Shown piece after piece: positions 33,566-45,109 of a stretch of 64,000 nt of DNA. Made by a program: the position numbers and the translations under genes. Origin of the DNA: Leptodactylus fallax (Eukaryota; Chordata; Amphibia; Anura; Leptodactylidae); NCBI GenBank assembly GCA_947044405.1, contig CAMRHE010000012.1, positions 10,226,001 to 10,290,000 on the forward strand, in the 5' to 3' direction. The notes beneath the pieces are model-generated. The model ran no database searches and was not told the DNA's origin. It worked only from the letters and a program-made list of their open reading frames with translations. Position 1 is the stretch's first letter; every line of letters begins with the position of its first letter.

Positions 33566-33960
33566 TATTTGTTTTATTAGTACATTTTCAGCTTCTTCCA
33601 TTATATTGGGGGATTTATAACAAACCCCTATCAGTATTTTATTCTTTGTTTCTCCCTTAATTTCCACCCATAAGGATTCCACATATTAATTTTCCTCCCA
33701 GATGTCCTCACGCAGGACTGGCCTAAGGTAAGATTTAACATATAAGAAATCCCCTCCCCCTTTCCTATAGGTACGTCCCTTTCTAGACATACTGTACCCC
33801 TGTATATTTACAGCCCAGTCAAAGATAGAGTCCAGCCATTTCTCACTTATCCCCACCTTGTCACCTTTTCTTCCAACATTATCACTTCTAGTTCCTCCAT
33901 CTTGTTTGTGAGACTTCTGGCGTTATAATTAGAATTAAAAGTGGCTGAAATTAATCCGCG
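33566..33960 (-). pseudogene. CR1-like LINE, 5' portion (endonuclease domain)
   Basis: The - strand reads as the N-terminal endonuclease of the same CR1 that ends at 23656: NARSLTNKMEELEVIM near 33910, ISEKWLDSIFDW near 33830, RKGGGDFLYVKS near 33750, then ESLWVEIKG near 33675. The element is 5'-truncated at about 33960 and frameshifted. Bridging 26262 to 33566 restores colinearity, which proves the insertion order. Confidence 0.85.
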
Positions 33961-34964
33961 TTTCACTTACAGAAAAGCGAAAGTACCAGCGGCCGGGGAC
34001 TGGATGCAGCATCCAGGTACATAGTGTGTCACTATAGGTGTTACCTCACTCTGCTCCCAGTCATATACATTTACCACTAATTGTGGGTTACACATGTACT
34101 TACATTGCTTCTAATGGAAAAGTACAGATGTATCCAGGCAAATAGTGGTAAACACATGTGGCTGGGAGCACAGTATGACAGCATTCCTATGTTACGGTTT
34201 GTGCTATATGACTTTAGTGTAGGTGTCATCAGCCTTACAATTATTGCTCGGCACTCCGAGGACCTCATCTTTGATTTTTTAATTTAAATTGTCACACCGA
34301 ACAAAAAAGGTTGCCTACCCCTGCCATAGACAATACATATGAGTTCTGAGGAGTTTTGACATTATATCGGTTAGTAGCATGTTTGGATGTGCTTGGGTGC
34401 AGCACTATTCAGACTAATCTATCTTTGACACACCTGTCCCTGGGATCCTAAACACATTCCAAGTAAATATTCAACATGCCTTTCAGTTGGCTGCGTATGG
34501 GTGTACAGTGTGGATACTACAGTATATGTGTGACCTGGAGAGCTTGACAGCCTCCCTTAACAACACTGTCCCAGCCTTTGATGCAATCTGAGCACCGTGG
34601 AACGCTTACTATATTTTGAATAACGTTTGATGTTTCTGCGACTTTACTTCCACCCTTGGGTTTGTCTTCCCCATGTGTCTGTCTGTTGTCTGATCACTTA
34701 TTTGTAATTTTCCAATTACTGGATGATTTGTTCTTATGTTCACTTTTGTTGGGAAACTCTCCGTACACTTCTCCGTCCCTGTTTGTTGTTGCTCAGTGAA
34801 AAAACTTCAAATAAAAATTACAGATTTACACTTTTGGTTCCTCCCATGTTTGTGGAGATAAATAACTGTGGAGTTTCCAGGACAGCTGCAAGATCTCTCA
34901 GATTTGAGAAAGCCATCATTGCAGGAGGATCCCCAACCCTGGCTGCTGCTGGCATACATGTAGA
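33961..34964. other. Non-coding sequence with a small foldback element
   Basis: At about 34030-34195, CTCCCAGTCATATACATTTA plus CCACTA is inverted against TAGTGGTAAACACATGTGGC plus TGGGAGC, a MITE-sized palindrome. Nothing else is recognised. Confidence 0.5.
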
Positions 34965-35026
34965 TTACCTTTTTGATAAGGAAGTCTCCAGAGCACTCCT
35001 TTCTGAAGATTTTTCTTGATCAACTA

Positions 35027-35612
35027 TCAGTGTAGGGAGTTCTTTACCCTCTGAGGAATCTGGAGTTTTTTGTTTAGAGAGGAATGTGTCTTGTCCCAGT
35101 TTGCATGAAGGAAGGTTTGTAGAACCTTTGAGTGGGCTTGAGCCCAACGTACTTCCTTGATACAGTCCCCAAGACTTTCACTACCTCTCTGATGGTGACT
35201 AAAGATCAAAGACATGTAAAAAGAGATCACCTGAGTGACCAGCGATTCTTGCTTTTCTAGAGATAGAAAGGACGTCATCATTGTGGAATCTAGTAGGATT
35301 CCCAAACATATTCTTTTCTAGCTTGGTAATAGACTCAATTTTTCTAAATTGATTAACAAACCCAGATTGCAGAAAGTCCGATGCACCACCTCAAGATGGG
35401 ACAGGAGTCTGTGAGGAGGACAATATTAGAAAATCATTGAAATCGGGTATGATATGAATGCTCTGCAAATGTAAGAAGGTTACCATATCTGATATTCCCT
35501 TGGGGATGCCCAAAGCCTGAAAGGTAGAGGCTGAAATTGGAAGTGCTAGAGGCTGTGATCCATGTATATGGCATTGCTTAAATTTATTGACACAATGAAG
35601 GGATACTGGCAC
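35027..35612 (-). pseudogene. DIRS 2 RT/RNase H fragment
   Basis: The - strand reads LPISASTFQALGIPKGISDM, then IHIIPDFNDFLI (equivalent of the YLDD region, here degraded), then MGILLDSTMMTSFLSLEKQE and LQIPQRVKNSL. The frame changes at least once. It aligns in order with DIRS 3 RT (41411-41097), which places it as a DIRS RT. Confidence 0.65.
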
Positions 35613-35935
35613 AAGACATTCACCGTGTAGTGGATTGTCTCCATCTTGAATTTATTTGTTCTTTTTTCCTTTGCACGAGAAAAGATTGACACTGGTGATA
35701 GAATCTAGAATCCAAGGTAAATCCCTTTTTCTTATACAACGCTTTTTGTAGAATATCATACAGACCTGTATCCAATAGGTGGTCTCCATCACAGGTAATG
35801 GCACAAAGTTTATTTTTAAAGTCCTAACCATTCTGTTCTGGCTGCATTGGATAGAGCAGCTGATCTGGCTGCCAGTTTCACCAGGTCCACTAAAGCATCT
35901 GCTAAGAAATTTGTCACTTGAGGATGGGAAAGAAA

Positions 35936-36496
35936 TCAGGTCTTCTCTAGAGGTACCCGCAGAAAGATGACCATCAATCTGATTTCACCATATGCTGCAA
36001 TACTTGGCATGGCTGGGGCTGTCTCCCACGACCTTTTCAGTAAGCTTCCTGCCCTTTTATCCATAGGATCTCTCAAGAGGCCCATATCCTCAAAAGGCAG
36101 AGAAAATTGCTTTGAAATCTTTGCTATGGGGGCATCCACCTTCGGGATACTAATCCAATTTTTAGCTTTGCCTTTTGCAAACGGGTATTTCCACTTGAAG
36201 GATTTAGAAAGTGAGAATCTTTTTTCTAGCTCTTTCCATTCTCTCTCATATTTTTGCATTATGATGGATAGGAAAAATTGAAATCCTCAAGCCACGGAAC
36301 ATCTGGTCTTGTATGGAAAGGGGTTCTTTAGATTCCTCCACTCCCACTGTAGTATGGATTGCTTTAAGGAGTGATTCTGTCTCCCTCGCAAAACAGCATG
36401 GCCTGCCCGAGGTGTCATCTGAACTGTCAGAGTCAGGAAAGGATACTTGTCTCTCTGCTGAAATAGAAGGAAGCAAGATCTGGAGGGATCCCCCAT
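35936..36496 (-). pseudogene. DIRS 2 gag-like ORF1 fragment
   Basis: The - strand reads WISIPKVDAPIAKISKQFSL followed by PFEDMGLLRDPMDKRAG, a stretch I recognise as typical of vertebrate DIRS ORF1, then WETAPAMPSIAAYGEIRLM. It is open for about 107 codons, then interrupted near 36260. The upstream part is split by the foldback insert at 36498. Confidence 0.7.
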
Positions 36497-36497
36497 G

Positions 36498-37454
36498 CAT
36501 AGCTCCCAACCGTCCCGCATCTGGTGGGACAGTCCCGATTTTACACTGCGGTCCCGCATAGCTTACAGTTTGTCCCGCTATTCCCCTGAAGTGTTTTGCT
36601 GTTAACAAACTTTATTAGGGTAGGGTAAAGGCTAAATGGTAGATGCTAAATCATAATGGCTAAAGGACCTTTGATGACGTCATGAACATGTGATCAGACT
36701 CTTGTGTGGGCAGAGCTATTCTGGATACTGCTGGACACACTGTGATGTTACACAGAAAGCTGGGAACAGAGTGATCAAAGATAAGTAGGAGAGAAGAGAG
36801 CATGTGTGAGAAAGAGGGGGGAACTGGGGGCAGATGTAGGGGGCAGTTAAACTGAAGGCAGATGAAGGGGGCAATTAAACTGGGAACAGATGAATGGGCA
36901 ATTAAACTGAAGGCAGATTAAGGGGGTAATTAAACTGGTGGCAAATAAAGGGGGCAATTAAACTGGTGGCAGATGAAGGGGGACATGAAGCTGGTGGCAG
37001 ATGAATGGGGGCATCAAGTTGGTGGCAGATGGAGGGGGGACATTAAACTGAGGGGGCAGATGGAGGAGGACATTAAACTGTGGGGATTAGCTGGAGGGGG
37101 ACATGTCTGCCTCTAGTTGCCCCCAGTTTAATGTCCCCCTCCAACTACACCCACTGTTTAATGTCCCCCTCCAGCTGCCCTAGTTTAATGTCCCCCTCTA
37201 GTTTCCGCCAGTTTAAACTGGGGCATGAGGAGAGGCACTTAGTACTGTGGGGGAATTAGAGGGGACCATTATAATCTGGGGGCATATAATGTTAGGGTGA
37301 CTGTAGGAGCATTATACTGTGTGGGGGCACATGGAAAAATAGATGAGAATGGCTAGAGCCAACATAGAAGTGGGTGGAGCTAAATTTGCTGCGGTGCGCA
37401 TGGCGCGCTGCATATTTTGTCCCTCTTTCTGTCCTTTGAAAGTTGGGAGGTATG
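36498..37454. mobile_element. 957-bp non-autonomous element with 6-bp duplication
   Basis: CCCATG lies on both sides (36492-36497, 37455-37460). The ends are inverted: CATAGCTCCCAACCGTCCCG on the left and CATACCTCCCAACTTTC on the right (reverse complement). Inside are a 27-30-bp minisatellite with units like GGGGGCAATTAAACTG plus GCAGATGAA (about 36830-37100) and then inverted units (AGTTTAATGTCCCCCTCC, about 37125-37200), giving a snap-back structure. No transposase. Confidence 0.75.
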
Positions 37455-37860
37455 CCCATGGCCATATGCTTGTCAATAGCTGATGGGACTTCATTGCTTA
37501 TGAGGAACCTTAGGTTTTCCAGAAAGGAAGGCAACTCCTTTGTGATCAACTTCCACATACACCTCTTGCCTTCTTATGCGAGGTAGGTATCGAATTTCTG
37601 CATATGGCACATTTTTTGGCAGCCATAGCAGTAGATGGGTCTTTGCCCGGAAAAACAAATAAAGGTTCAAAGGTTAAAAAGTCCCACATCACTGAAAAAA
37701 TAAATTGAACTTGGGACCAATGGAGGGACCTACCGGGCTGTGGTGCTTTGCAGGAGTCATGTTTTTCTTAGATTCCACAGGCTCCTGAGTGTAGAACATG
37801 ATAGCCAAATCACATGTACAGCTGTCCAAGGGTGCATAAGCACTCAAATACATAAAAAGA

Positions 37861-39110
37861 GCGCTTTAAATTTTGACTTTTACACCCCCTGATCTTTTTG
37901 TCGCCCTCCTGGAGAAGCTGGGACAGAGGCCAGGCAGGCACAGCACATTTCTCCACCACCTCCAAAGACCCAGCAACGCTTCCTCAAGGTAGAGAAAACG
38001 ACTGAGAAAGGTAAGAGGAGGGGCCTTTTTATCTATCATCTCCTCACTGTTTCCTGTCACTGGGGGCGCTGTGGAGGTGCGGAGGAAAGGTACTTTTTAA
38101 TTGCTTTTACTATTTGTTCTTACGCAGTTGCAGTACCTAGCTGCAATCACCACTAGAGGGAACTCACTACCCTCATCTATACTGTATGTAGTTCCATGAG
38201 ATAGAGATACAAGATAAATGTTAGCTGTATGAAATCATATGTAGTTAGCTGCTTCTACTGGTACATGCTCCCTGAATTAGATCATACATAAAGATATGTT
38301 ATTATATTAATCAGCGCAGAATTATTACTTGAAAATGGAATGATTGGCATTATTGATATTAACCATAATATAGGAGTAATATATTTGATGAAGCTCTTTA
38401 TTCAGAGTTTTGCTGTGGAGCCCTATGGTATATGTTTCCACCGTAAAAGATCAGCTATAGTAGTAAAATATTTAGTGCTTGGATCCACCAACTCCTGTTA
38501 AGACCAAAGCCACAGACTATCGTGGAGCCCACCCCTTGATAACCCTTATAGCCACTAACATCACAGGTCTTTGAAGAGATGCAGAGTGTGTCACCATCAG
38601 GGGTGGTTTTGTCATTTCAGGTGCCCCAGGCAAAGTTATGTGAGGGGCCCCCCTAATCAAAATGTTTAGGTCACGCCCCCTCTTTAACATAATTCCTACC
38701 GTTTTTCAGGTCACAAGATCCCCCATTATTTGTACCCCCATACAGTATAATGTACCCTTTATTAGCCACACAGTATATTTACCCACACAGTATAACCCCA
38801 CAGTATATATATTATGGCGTCTGGGTGGGGTCTGAAATTAAGCTGATCCAATTCACATAGATATTCAGGCTTCTGAGAAATCCAAATTTATAGGTGGTGT
38901 GTATACAGGGGGAAATTCAGTTATTCATTGCAGTTAAACGCCCAAACTCATCACCACCACACAAAGCATAAGTGTAGTGAGGCCCCAACCCAGACTGATA
39001 CATGGGTGATTATAGTATTGCAAAATACCCTTGTGAAAAGGATGCGCTGGTGCATTTGTAAATGCATGATTGTGCTTCTGATGTACTAATAAGTGGTGTA
39101 CACAATGTAT
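37861..39110. other. Non-coding sequence, partial hAT-like end
   Basis: CAGGGGTGGTTTTGTCATTT with GGTGCCCCAGGC at about 38597 has the look of a hAT terminus, and ACACAGTATAATG-type units follow at 38750-38800, but no matching right end is found. Nothing else is recognised. Confidence 0.4.
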
Positions 39111-39425
39111 AGATTATGATGTTAATCTGTTTTCCCTTAGTCACAACAGCAGCACAATATTGGGGTATTTCTGCCCCTGTGTGCTGGTAGGACAGAATGG
39201 AATTTTTAATGAACAACAAATAGTTAACCGTAACCCCTCCCCGTTCTCAATATAAGGAAGGAAATACCAACCCCCCAGCGTGTAATTATAAAGACAAATA
39301 CATAACACATAGGAAAGGAGCCTTGTGCTGCTGTTGGGACTAAGGGAAAACAGATTAACATCATAATCTATACTTCCCTAACATCCCACCAGCAGCGCAA
39401 TATTGGCAATCTAGCAAGCAGAACC

Positions 39426-39803
39426 CTAGGGAGGGCCCTCTTGAAGAATAGAATTTAACACGGAATGGCCAAAAGAAGTGGCCTTAGTACCCAGGGTGTT
39501 AAAACTGTAATGATTAACAAAAGTATGGAGAGAGCTCCAAGAATCCGACAAACAAATTTGTTCCGAAGGAACAGAGCTTCTTTCCACCCAAAAGGTAGAA
39601 ATGGCTCTTGTAGAATGAGCTCGAACAAACTCAGGGGGGTCTAACCCCTGTGAAGTGAAAGCCAAATTTATGGCTTCATTGTGCCAAGGAGGCTTTAGAG
39701 GCCTTGAGCCCATTATTTTTCCCAGCAAATGATACAAAAAAATTCTCTGACTGTCTAAAAGGCCGAGATCTCTGAATATAAATTCTGAGGCATCTGGCCA
39801 CAT
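39426..39803 (-). pseudogene. DIRS 3 tyrosine recombinase, C-terminal part
   Basis: A 125-codon open frame includes PPEFVRAHSTRAISTFWVER, with the H-x-x-R of the recombinase active site (HSTR), then PSEQICLSDSWSSLHTFVNH followed by Tyr, the presumed nucleophile. Further N-terminal parts continue rightwards (about 39840-40330) with stops. The catalytic C-terminus is the best kept part of this element. Confidence 0.78.
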
Positions 39804-40341
39804 CCAGGGAGTGAAGTTTAACTTCCTCCGGAGATGACGGACTGGGATAGAAAAACTGGTAATGAGATAACCTGGTTTAGTTTAGAATATGAGGGTACCT
39901 TAGGGAGGAACCCTGGCATAAATCTTAGTTGTACTCACCAACTCTCTGAGCTGAGGTTATGGCCAAAAGGAACATTGTCTTTAGTGTGAGAAATTTAGAG
40001 GCTCCAAGGGGGTAATCACATAACCACTTAAAAACAGTAGATAAATCCCATTGAGGGATTGCGTGGGTAACAGGCGGACTAAGCCTGAATGCACCCTTAA
40101 AATATCTTTTAACCAGCGGGTCTGCAGATAGCTGCTTATCTAAGCAGGCTGACAGGGCAGTAACCTAAGCTTTCAAGTGAAAGGGCTAAGGCCCTTGTCC
40201 AAGCCCTCCTGAAGGAATTCTAGCATCTTTGGAATGTAAGGATCCAAGCTCTCAATTCCTCTACCTGATGCCCAGGAAATGAAGATGATTCGGATCCAGA
40301 CGTAATTTTTATTTGTAGACTCTGCTCTAGCTAGAGAGTGC

Positions 40342-41440
40342 TTAAGACGGCTCCTGAGAGTCCCTTAATAGGGACAGGTCAATCCTCAGGCTGTCAGATT
40401 GAAGGATTTCAGATCCTGGCAGAGCCTGGGCCCTTGACACACCAGGTTCTGAATCAGGGGAAGCCTCTAATATATCCCGTGACTCATTGGATTGGAGGGA
40501 ATATGTATGCCAGCCTGAACCTTGGTATTGAGTCTGCTTGCCATCAGGTCTATCTCTGGATGACCCCATTTCAGGGTGATTGCTTGAAAGACTTCTGGAT
40601 GGAGAGACCATTCCCCTGGAACAGTGATGCCACGACTCAATTGATCCGCCACTACACTGAGTGACCCTCGGATATGTACGGCAGAAAGATGGGTTAAGTT
40701 CTCTGCCCAACTCAAGATCTTCCCCACTTCGCTTAGAGGAGGTTGTGACCAAGTTCCTCCCTGTTTAAATAAAGGACGGTCGTCATATTGTCGATCTTAC
40801 ACGGACTGCCTTGTCCTTCAACTAGTCGGCAAAGTGAAGCAGTGCCAGTCGTACTGCTCGGAGTTCTCTCCAATTGGATGACATCATCTTTTCAAGGGAA
40901 TTCCAATGCCCTTGGGCCGGAAAGTCGTTCAGGTGGGCTCCCCAACCTGTGAGTGATGCATCTGTAGTCAACAGGGTCCAGTGAGGCTGGACCGTGGACT
41001 TTCCATTTTTTTGCCAAATCCACCACTTGAGGGACGAGCGGGCTTCCTGATACAGGAAAAAACTGTCTAGACTTCCCAAGGGAGTGCTTCTGCAGCTCAT
41101 AACATCAATCCCAAAACTTTATGCCTGTCCTGATGGTGATTGGCCTTGATGATTCTTTCCCTTCTGGAGGGAGGAAGAGATATTTTCATTAGGCCTGAAT
41201 CAAGTATGAACCCTATAAATATTTTCTGGGTTGCTGGTAATATTTGGGACTTTCCCCAATTTATAATCCACCCCAATTGTTGGAGAAAATTCATCGTGAT
41301 GAATAGATGCCGTAGAGGTCCTTCTCTTGAGAGACTTAACAGCCAGTCTTCCAGATAAGGAACACACATGAACCTCTGGATTCTCAGTGACTCAGCTTCC
41401 GTGGATACCACTGTGGTGAATACATAGGGTGCTAACGTTA
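40342..41440 (-). pseudogene. DIRS 3 RT / RNase H
   Basis: The - strand reads VPYLEDWLLSLSREGPLRHL (YLED in place of the YLDD box, about 41345), then LGWIINWGKSQILPATQKIF. RNase H begins WTLLTTDASLTGWGAHLNDF (about 41000) and continues WRELRAVRLALLHFAD. Then come HLSAVHIRGSLSVVADQLSR (about 40660) and WGHPEIDLMASRLNTK. Three long frames are separated by frameshifts, and the upstream RT part is degraded at 41440-42190. A clear DIRS pol order. Confidence 0.82.
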
Positions 41441-42199
41441 TCTCAACTGGAAGTTCGGTGAATTGGAGCTGTCTTCAGCCGACCCTCTACAACCACTACA
41501 ATTCTTAGGTATTTCCTGTGAGCAGGAAGAATGACGTTGTCATTGTGATGGACAGCAGAGAGGCGAGAGGTCTGTATAATACTGTCCTGGGTAGGCACAG
41601 AAAAAACTATGCCAAAACCGGACCGGATTATCTCCAAGACCCATGATATGTTATCCCCACAGGAACTTATGTCTTGGAGGGAGGGAGAAGGTAATAGTCA
41701 GAAATTTGGCTTTCTGATTTTCCTGTCATCACGGAAAAAAAGACAGTTGGAGTTCCCTCTCAGGAACCTAGAATGTCCACACGTGACCTCTTGCAGGTGG
41801 CAGTGTTTGAGGAGACTGTTCTCTACTACGCTGTTTGCCCTGTCCACAGAAGGACTGTGGAAGGACTTTCCTTCCTTTTCCACTAGTCCTTGTATCGTGT
41901 TCTGCCTGCAAATATTAAATTTTGAGGCATAATCCGCCCTCCAAGGTTTTAACCATAGGGGGCGACGGGTAGCAGAAGTCAAGGCCCTAAACTTGGCAGC
42001 TAACTTCATCTGGAGAAGAGGTTTAATTGAGGTCCCTGGGGTCCTGAAGGCTAGATCCGTCCTCAGAGGGTACAAGTGTTCGCCTGGACAATTTGGTGAC
42101 TGTCATGACAAGCTTAGGTGGTGGACCCAACTGGTCCTCAGCTATTGGGAAGAGTGTCTTGAACCTCTTGGATAACATGTAGGTCTTCTCTGGTTGTTT

Positions 42200-42430
42200 T
42201 CATTCGGTGGACATAGCTCTTTTAAGCATGTCGTCCACATTGAAGACCCTAGGCTCCCTAGAGGTGGAACTAGAGGCTTTCCCAAGGTCACCATCATGGT
42301 CCCTTGACCCGATGGACTTCAGTAATTTCTGAATTTTCTCCAGAGGAAAAAGCGGTTTTTCTATATTCGTATCTGAATCTTCAGATGAAGAATTAGCTTC
42401 CTTTATGATCTTGAATACCTCATCAGATCG
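42200..42430 (-). pseudogene. DIRS 3 gag-like fragment
   Basis: The - strand reads SDEVFKIIKEANSSSEDSDT, then PLFPLEKIQKLLKSIGSRDH and FNVDDMLKRAMSTE. It is interrupted on its N-terminal side by the SINE at 42432. The assignment rests on its position upstream of RT in the element. Confidence 0.55.
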
Positions 42431-42431
42431 T

Positions 42432-42684
42432 ATGACAGAAGCGCCATCATATTCCACAGCGCTCCACAAACACAGACAGTCACTGTCCCATATAGGGTTC
42501 ACAATGCATACTCCCCACCAGCAAGCCTTTGAGTGTGGGAGGAAACTGGAGTACACCCATGCAAATATAGGGAGAACCACAAACTCCCTGCAGATGTCGC
42601 CTCTGGCAGGATTCAAACCTAGGACTCCAGCGCTGTGAGGCTGCAGTGTCGACCACTGAGCCACTGGGCTACCCAAGCAGCACT
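42432..42684 (-). repeat. tRNA-derived SINE inside DIRS 3
   Basis: On the - strand the head is GGTAGCCCAGTGGCTCAGTG with the B-box-like GGTTTGAATCC. The body is TTTCCTCCCACACTCAAAGG and the tail GAGCGCTGTGGAATATGATG. Same family as the copy at about 30048. Confidence 0.82.
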
Positions 42685-42699
42685 GGTGGCATGTATTGA

Positions 42700-43560
42700 A
42701 ATTTCAACCTTCAGGCAAGGGAATTTCACAGTTTAGATGTTTCTGCCTAGACACAGACTTACCTGGGGGATTCATTACCACCAGACACAGAGGAAGATAT
42801 CTTACCGCAAGTGTAAGAGTAAATAGCAAGAAAGCCAGAAAAAAACGCAACAGTACAAGTCTGTTGAACTAGAATGCCCAGCATGCACACTCTCTGCCAA
42901 ACAACAAAGAGGCAGAAGAAAGGAAGCAGCAGACTTATATAGAAGAAATGGAGAGCAAAGACTCTCCCAATACCTGAGACAGGTTACACAGAAAATAAAA
43001 GTCCTTTATTTCGCTTTAGCTTTTTTTTTTTTGGGGGGGAAGAAAAAAGCTGCCCCGCACAGATTTTATAAAATAAATGGTGGAAGTTAAGATAGAAAAA
43101 CATTACCTAGTAGCTCACCTGAAGGAGGTTCAAAGATGTCATCACGCAGGTAAGCCAGCGTACTCTTGACTCCGGCGCTCCCACACACGGGAGCTGGAGA
43201 GAAGTAGCAGGAAATGCCATGCATCGCAAAAAAACAAGGAATGCAAGGCTTACATAGCCACAAAGGGTTCAGCGTAGACACTCACACATTATAAGCAACA
43301 GCTAAAAAAGGCCTTTCACTGCAGCTAGGCAAACTAAGCAGCAGAGGCAGGAAAGACAGACAAGGAGTTTTAACCTTTGAATTTTGTTCCAGCAGGAACC
43401 AAAGGCAGAAAAGAGTCCTCACACAGGAGGATAGACAAAACAAACTCAAACAGGAGAGAGGAGGGGGAAATTCATTCAGAAATCTGAATAAGCTCACTAT
43501 AGGGAAGGTATAACCTTCCCTCCAACTGTCCCCCCAACACAGGACAGAAAAAAACACCCT
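42700..43560 (-). other. 5' region of DIRS 3
   Basis: The stretch between the gag remnant and the right terminal repeat has no conserved protein. Short frames such as 43282-43557 have no signature. It includes an A/G-rich part and a T-run at 43020. Confidence 0.4.
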
Positions 43561-43703
43561 GGGGGGTTGGTAATTCCTTCCTTATATTGAGAAGGGGGAG
43601 GGGTTACGGTTAACTATTTGTTGTTCATTAAAAATTCCATTCTGTTCTACCAGCACACAGGGGCAGAAATACCCCAATATTGTGCTGGTGGGACGTTAGG
43701 GAA

Positions 43704-44029
43704 CATGTATTTACAAATGCACCATGTCTCCTTTGCACTCAGTACGCACACCTTGATATAAAGAACATAATTGTAATGAAAAATGCAATTGTGACCTATT
43801 AGTGCATCAGAAGCACCTGACGGATGCATTTCCACTGTGGAGTATAAGAGCCCCACAGATTCACCAGAGGTGAAATGAATATTGGGTGAGGCGACCCTAT
43901 AATATGCTACATCGTTTCACTAGCAGCATTTTTTCCCCTGCCCTTAGCACTAACGCATAGATATACTTTTTATATGTATTGTAACTGTAAAAAAAGTCTG
44001 ATAAACCGTGAAGCTTTTCTATACTGAGC
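43704..44029. other. Sequence between DIRS 3 and the tandem array
   Basis: TGTATTTACAAATGCACCAT (about 43707) is the reverse complement of a stretch at about 39048-39070 left of DIRS 3, and CTATTAGTGCATCAGAAGCA (about 43797) mirrors TGCTTCTGATGTACTAATAA (about 39073). The order does not fit a simple palindrome. No gene. Confidence 0.45.
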
Positions 44030-45109
44030 CATACTTTTTTCTGGAGAATTCCACTTTACTGGCACTCTAGGGACTCTGCAAACATGCCACGGTGTCCAAA
44101 AACCAAACCATCTGAATCTGCGCGCTGAAAGCCAAACAGTGCTTCTTCTCTTCTTTGCCCTGCTGTTTGCCCAAACAGCAGATTATGCCCACATATGACA
44201 TTGTTGTACCCAGGATACCCCACTTAACTATCATATGAGGATATACTATAAACTGCTGTTTAGGCACACAGCGCTATTTGGGTTTTAGAGATGGTTTGGT
44301 TTTTGGATGCCATGCTAATTTTGTAGAGTTCCAATAAAGTAGAATCACCTGACACTTGACTCCATTTTATAAACTACATCCCTCGAGGAATTTAACCTGG
44401 GGTACACTGAGCTTTTTTTTACCCCTCAAGTGTTGCATTCATTTCTTTTTCAGAAATGAATGTACCATCAGCTGCGCAAAGTGAAAATAACTTTTTCATA
44501 AATGCGTCATTTCATTTCACAATATGTTGTGCCCAGTTTGTGTCAGAGACGAGCGCTCCAAAAACTTTTGTACCAAGGAAAACCTGATTAACAAAATATC
44601 GGGCACTGAAATGGTGTATCGCTGGAAAAAATTGCAATTTCAACTTTTCACTGCGCATTTATTTCTGGAAATTAAAATAATGCAATATAAGGGATAAAAA
44701 TGCTCGTTATGCCCCTTCATACATTCCTTAAGTGGAGTAGTTTCTAAAATAGGGGGTCCATTTTTTTTTTTTTTGCCTCAGATCCTCTGCAATTGTTCGC
44801 CAAGGCAGTGTAAATAACCAAATTAGGCCTCAAATGCGCATGGTGCTTCTTCATTTTTGAGCCCTACCGTACCAAAATCAGGAAACGGAGCATAACTGGA
44901 GAGCAGACTTTTCACAGTGCCAAGAAATGGGCATGACATGTTGGGCACTGAAATGGCCTGTCTAGGAAAATGTCAATTTTCATTTTGCACCATCTGCTGC
45001 ATATTTCTTTTTGGAAAGCATCTCTGGGGTCAAAATGATCACTATACCCTTTGAGGGGTGCAGTTTCCAAAATGAGGTCACTTCCTGGTACTCTCCACTG
45101 CATTAGCAC
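44030..45109. repeat. Tandem array of roughly 0.35-0.39-kb units, left part
   Basis: Diverged units share GCAGTTTCCAAAATGAGGTC-type blocks (44733, 45060), AAAACCAAACCATCTGAATC/CCTGAAATTGC-type parts and AAACAGCAGATTATGCCCAC. The same units continue at 60870-61888 on the far side of the hAT insertion. It is non-coding; the unit is a common interspersed repeat type of unknown class, here head to tail. Confidence 0.6.

Larger units (their letters stand above)
34965..37860 (-). mobile_element. DIRS element 2, truncated (gag and RT parts only)
   Basis: On the - strand, from right to left: a short Cys-containing stretch (about 37610, KKCAICRNSIPTSHKK), gag-like sequence (36496-35936), an RT stretch (35612-35391) and RNase H-like sequence (35300-35027). 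No tyrosine recombinase and no terminal repeats are found, so both ends are lost or have drifted. The 957-bp insert at 36498-37454 interrupts gag. Confidence 0.7.
39111..43703 (-). mobile_element. DIRS element 3 with both terminal repeats
   Basis: The left end (TTAGTCACAACAGCAGCACA, then ATATTGGGGTATTTCTGCCC and ACAAATAGTTAACCGTAACC) is inverted relative to the right end (GGTTACGGTTAACTATTTGT ... GAAATACCCCAATATTGTGC). The internal complementary region at about 39320-39410 joins both termini (CATAATCTATACTTCCCTAA). Genes run right to left: gag, RT, RNase H, tyrosine recombinase. Its terminal repeats differ from those of DIRS 1 and 4, so it is another subfamily. A SINE lies near the gag end. 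ATGTAT is present at 39105-39110 and 43705-43710. Confidence 0.88.
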
